20,272 bases of DNA from Larix sibirica (lineage: Eukaryota; Streptophyta; Pinopsida; Pinales; Pinaceae). Shown here one piece after another: positions 16,900 to 20,272 of the stretch (position 1 is the stretch's first letter; every line of letters starts with the position of its first letter). The DNA lies in the NCBI GenBank assembly GCA_004151065.3, contig NWUY0300002635.1:84077-104348 (forward strand), read 5' to 3'. The translations under genes were made by a program, and so were the position numbers. The notes under the pieces are model-generated. The model made no database searches. It had not been told where the DNA came from and saw only the letters and a list, made by a program, of their open reading frames with translations.

Positions 16900-17400
16900 A
16901 TTGAATCAAAGAGAACATTACAATTGCTCGATTATCCCTATGATAGATTTTAGTACAAGTCGAAAAACTATCTATAGCATTACAACTTGTAGCTTTCCAA
17001 AGAAAGATTGAGAATCTCAAAGATTCATATTACATCCAATGACAAAAACTAACCAGAAAAAAGAAACTATTGAAACTACACTAACTTACTGATCTAAACA
17101 AACAAAAATAAATCCCAGTTACAAAGTCCTTCAAAACATCTTCAAAATACCTTCTAGGAGAATGAAGATAACAAAGGAACATCCAGAATGCAGTATCAAA
17201 AGAAGCTGACTATAGGCCAAGAAACATATGCCAACACTTAAAACCCAAACACAAAAAGGGTCCGGGGGAAAATGAAAGAAACCTACCATCTGAGGAAGCA
17301 ACTAATAAGCCTAAATGGTCCCCTTAGAAACCACAAGGTTGTTATGTACTTGTTCATAATATAGTATTCCCTCATAATTCCCCAAATATTTTTTGGACAG
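16900..17400 (-). other. LINE 3' UTR
   Basis: Downstream of the RNase H domain on the minus strand the sequence becomes T-rich and non-coding (TTTATTTTTGTTTGTTTAG, then TTTCTTTTTTCTGG and TTTTTGTCATTGGATGTAATATG), as is usual for plant L1 3' UTRs. The exact end and target-site duplication could not be identified. Confidence 0.5.
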
Positions 17401-17835
17401 GAAATCTGCTTCAATATTAAACTGCCTTTAGATGTGCATATAGGAGATAGAAGTAATTTTTTCTTGCAACTCCCTTATCCTAAATTTCTAGTGATTCAAG
17501 GAGGATACTTGAAGATTGCTTTTCCTTTCTGCCCAATCTATGACAAATTTTGAATCACCTTCTATTTGAAGAGCTAGAATCCATGATAATTTGCAAAGTA
17601 TAATATTTCTCAAAGGGACAACATTTCAACTCTTGTATTGGATCCAACACCACACCCCATCCAAAGAGAGAAACTATGAGAATCTCTAATATAAATAAAC
17701 ATTCCAACCCCACATTCTCCCACTTGAGAAGCCCCATCAAAGAACTCGCTTAGACCGGTCTCGGAAAAAGAGGGAACAATAACGATCTTCGGCACTTTAA
17801 CCCCATCACATCTATGATATTCTTTAAACATGCCA
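17400..17835 (-). pseudogene. LINE RNase H domain relic
   Basis: The minus-strand reading 17831-17610 includes SEFFDGASQVGECGVGMFIY (first catalytic Asp) and NTRVEMLSL (Glu). A stop lies after this. Further on, in another frame, LQIEGDSKFVIDWAERK (about 17560-17510) holds the second Asp, then NIEADFLSKKYLGN (about 17410-17370) the last Asp of the domain. The order and acidic residues match plant LINE RNase H (RVT_3 type). Frames differ between the pieces, so at least one frameshift and several stops separate them. Confidence 0.82.
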
Positions 17836-18904
17836 CATATACTAACCGAAAATATGCCAGGGTTAAAATGAACATCTTCAAAAAGAAATAAGTTACGGTG
17901 TCTCCAAACCCCCTAGATAAAGAAAAGGGGAAGAAATGATATTTTTGTGTCCAAGGTGAACCAGTAATGTAGACACTCCTCAAAGGATCCTTGATCCCAA
18001 TCGCTTGACAATATGAGCCTCCCCATGACTTATTTCCAAACTTGTTGAGTGCAAATGTAGTAAACAAATAGATGATCCATTGTTTCATAGGAAATTTTAG
18101 AGAGTTGACAACAAACAAGTCCATAACCACCTCTTGAAACATAATCGTATCCAACCAAGATCATGTTCTTTAATACAAGACAACAAAAGCATAATAATTT
18201 CATTGGGGAATTCCATCACTGGAGCATTTGATACCACCATTCGTAACTTGGATCTATTCGAGAATAGAAAATTGCTTCATAAGCCTCCTTTGCACAAACT
18301 TGACTAGTATCAACATTCCAAGACCACACTATAATATCATCATTTGTGTTGAGCATGATACCTTTATGACACAAATTCTTGATATATGCATCCCAGTCCA
18401 TTGTGCATTCATTCTCAAGTCCCATATCTTGAGTAGACAACCAGTATCGACAGCCTACTAGCCCCGATCCTGCCTCTTAGCATGATTTAAGAAGAAAAGA
18501 CCCCTAGAATTTATCTCTTGATTCATGACAAAAGAAAGCTTAAGAACCCCATTTCCACTGATGAAAGGATCCACCCACAACCTCACTTGGTATCCATTTC
18601 CAATACTACATGCGAGCCAATTACCCAATTCTAGATAAGATGAAGTAAGTCCATTCCACATTTTGGAAGCCGAGTGGCACTTTTTGTTATACTTCCAAAC
18701 CCATTCTATTAAAGGCTGATTTTTTAGATATTTCCTAACTATGATATCACTCCAAAGATCTTGTCCTGTCAATCCCCTCCATAGGCTTTTCAGGGCTAGA
18801 GCAGTGGAAAACCAGAAAATGTATTTAATGCCCCAACCTCCAAAATCCTTAGGGACATAGATCTTGTTTTTGTCAAATCTTCTTAATAATGGAGGAAGGT
18901 ACAT
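17836..18904 (-). pseudogene. LINE ORF2 C-terminal region with zf-RVT-like segment
   Basis: ORF 18904-18458 reads KIYVPKDFGGWGIKYIFWFS, then LALKSLWRGLTGQDLWSDII and WKMWNGL-type sequence, ending NHAKRQDRG. This is the well-known block after RT in plant LINEs (GGLGI..LxxxNxALLxKWxWR-like). ORF 18440-18216 has DDIIVWSWNVDTSQVCAKEA followed by YEAIFYSRIDPSYEWW, the segment just before the zinc-binding zf-RVT motif. At about 18110-18050 it reads ETMDHLFVYYICTQQVWK, where the family has HLFxxCxxxxxxW, so a zinc-ligand Cys is Tyr. Stops lie between all these pieces. Confidence 0.83.
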
Positions 18905-20272
18905 TAGCTAAGGAGAGCCAATAGACATGGATATTCACTAAAATTGATTTCAACAAGCTTAACCTGCCCCCTAAGGAGATCCATCTATAACACCAATTGT
19001 TAATTCTCTTACAATTTTCTTTACAAGCCACAGCTAATCCTCTTTCAGATAGTTATTAGGATTCAAGAAGTATCCTAAATACTTAAAACCATAATCAATG
19101 AGGTGTAAAGAAAAGGGTAGAAGCTATGAACCTGAGTTAAAACAGCCTCATCAATTCCATACCAATGAAAGATGGATTTCTGATGACTGATTTCCATGCC
19201 CGAAGCAGTGGAGAACAATTCAATAATGTTCCAAAAAGATATCCACTCTTCAACATGTCTAATGTCGAATAATCACACATAAACCACAAACAAAAAATGT
19301 GTGATGTGATGTTGTGCAGAGACCTTTACACCATTGATCTTACATTCACTCTTATCCTGCAAAATAAGTCTACTCAAACCTTCAATGACTAGTAGAAATA
19401 AAGGGGGGACAAGGGACACCCTTGTCTTAGCCCCCTTGGGCTCTTAAAAAATCTTGATGGTGAGCCATTAATAAGCACAAAAAAATTTGATGATGTGATG
19501 CAGCCCATGATTCATGTTGTCAACTCAAAATCTAAACCAACTTGAAGGAGTAGCAACCTCAAGAAAGTCCAATCCACTTTATCATATGCTTTGACTAGGC
19601 CCATCTTCAAAACCATTGCCCCAATCTTCTTCAACTTGATTGAATGTAGAGTCTCATGCGCCACACCTATGGCGTCAAAAATATGCATATGCTTCAAAAA
19701 CCCAAATTTCTCTTTGGAAATGCAATCTACTAGATGAGGCTTAATTCTATTGGAAATCACTTTAGCAACAATCATATATATAAGACTGCACAAGGATATC
19801 CAACAATAATCATTGAAAGCACCTGGATTGGAATTTTTTGGATTGAGTGATAGAAAACTAGCATTTACCACTCCAGAGATGATGTCAGTGGTTCTAGACT
19901 CTTCAACCATCAACGCGATAGTAAGCCCCAAGAAATCAAAGAAATTCAAGAAGAATTCCAATGTCCAGTCGTCAAGTCCCATGCTCTTATCTTTAGCCAT
20001 TTTTTTCAATATGTCTGCAACCTCAAATAGAGTGATTGGTCTCCCCAAATCTTGTTTATCTGAATCCTTAAAGAACCTAGGCACACACTAGGTAACTTTT
20101 AATTGAGCCAAGATGTTGTTCGCATCAGGATTTTGTAACAAATTCCCGAAGTGTTCCATAGCTTCCTCCTCCAAGCCCTGCTGAGAAGAAACGTTAATAC
20201 TATTATGGTCCACCAAATCCTAAATTGCATTAATTTTCCTATTGGTTGTGGAGCTTGATCTTCTTAATTCAG
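18905..20272 (-). pseudogene. LINE reverse transcriptase relic
   Basis: The linker 20272-20085 reads EEEAMEHFGNLLQNPD with two stops. ORF 20084-19512 follows with FEVADILKKMAKDKSMGLDD, WISLCSLIYMIVAKVISNRI and LVDCISKEKFGF. Motif A is LKMGLVKAYDKVDW, where the catalytic Asp (usually KxDLxKAYD) is Gly. After a TGA (19509-19511) the same frame continues [20 protein letters not shown] (motif B, intact), then shifts frame to [19 protein letters not shown]. Motif C, usually FADD, reads FLFVVYV-stop (about 19285), so both Asp are lost. The thumb reads GMEISHQKSIFHWYG and continues to about 18905. The enzyme is inactive. Confidence 0.88.

Larger units (their letters stand above)
16900..20272 (-). 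mobile_element. LINE (L1-type) retrotransposon, 3' part, truncated by window edge
   Basis: In element order on the minus strand: the linker after the endonuclease (20272-20085), reverse transcriptase (20084 to about 18905), the region after RT (18904-18458), zf-RVT-like region (about 18440-17836), RNase H (about 17835-17400) and a non-coding 3' UTR (about 17400-16900). The endonuclease domain would lie beyond 20272. No LTR or primer-binding site is present. A poly(A) tail, which would show as a T-run on the plus strand near the left end, was not found, so the 3' boundary is approximate. Stops and frameshifts occur throughout and both key RT motifs are damaged, so the copy is dead. Confidence 0.87.

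Overview
The window looks like intergenic DNA from a large, repeat-rich seed-plant nuclear genome, probably a gymnosperm such as a conifer. The composition is AT-rich, decayed Ty3/Gypsy and LINE retrotransposons occupy much of it, and the gene relics are plant-specific and keep their introns. The NLR pieces resemble the expanded conifer RPW8-type and LRR-rich families. The gymnosperm assignment rests on remembered family resemblance, not on a search. I see no intact protein-coding gene; every recognisable coding stretch carries stops, frameshifts or truncations.

Layout, left to right: 1-770 is AT-rich DNA with a perfect 15-bp-arm palindrome and a TATA-like box. 778-1434 (-) is the 3' part of a LINE ending in a truncated RNase H domain. 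1495-1990 (-) is a leucine-rich-repeat relic with an exact 138-bp period. From 2543 to 6280 three unrelated plant gene relics follow on the + strand: the first four exons of a PAO2/3/4-type polyamine oxidase (2543-3622), the NB-ARC part of an RPW8-type NLR (about 3902-5700), and the central exon of a NAC transcription factor (5995-6280). All three keep intron positions or splice-site remnants, so they are not processed copies. 7403-7984 (+) is an eroded glutamine-rich coding stretch with four stops, at least two readable as CAA/CAG changed to TAA/TAG.

The middle (about 7985-11500) is mostly unassigned AT-rich DNA. It holds a 21-codon Ty3/Gypsy RNase H scrap (8925-8987), a possible spliced reading on the - strand (9198-9486), a possible tRNA-derived SINE (about 10210-10400) and several short tandem duplications.

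11513 to about 15970 is a decayed Ty3/Gypsy element on the - strand. In element order it has LTR, tRNA-iMet-type PBS, gag with zinc knuckle, protease, RT, RNase H and integrase, then a 76-bp LTR tail joined directly to the integrase C-terminus. 16111-16870 is unassigned. About 16900-20272 is the 3' part of a LINE on the - strand (RT, zf-RVT-like region, RNase H, 3' UTR) that runs off the right edge.

The genes do not form a working system. The strongest theme is repeat-driven decay: many lesions are C-to-T or G-to-A changes (CAA/CAG to stop, GT/AG splice sites to GA/AA, GGN to AGN), as expected for heavily methylated plant DNA. The most interesting open question is why partial, intron-bearing pieces of three or four unrelated genes lie in one orientation within about 5 kb, which would fit gene capture by a Helitron or Pack-type transposon.
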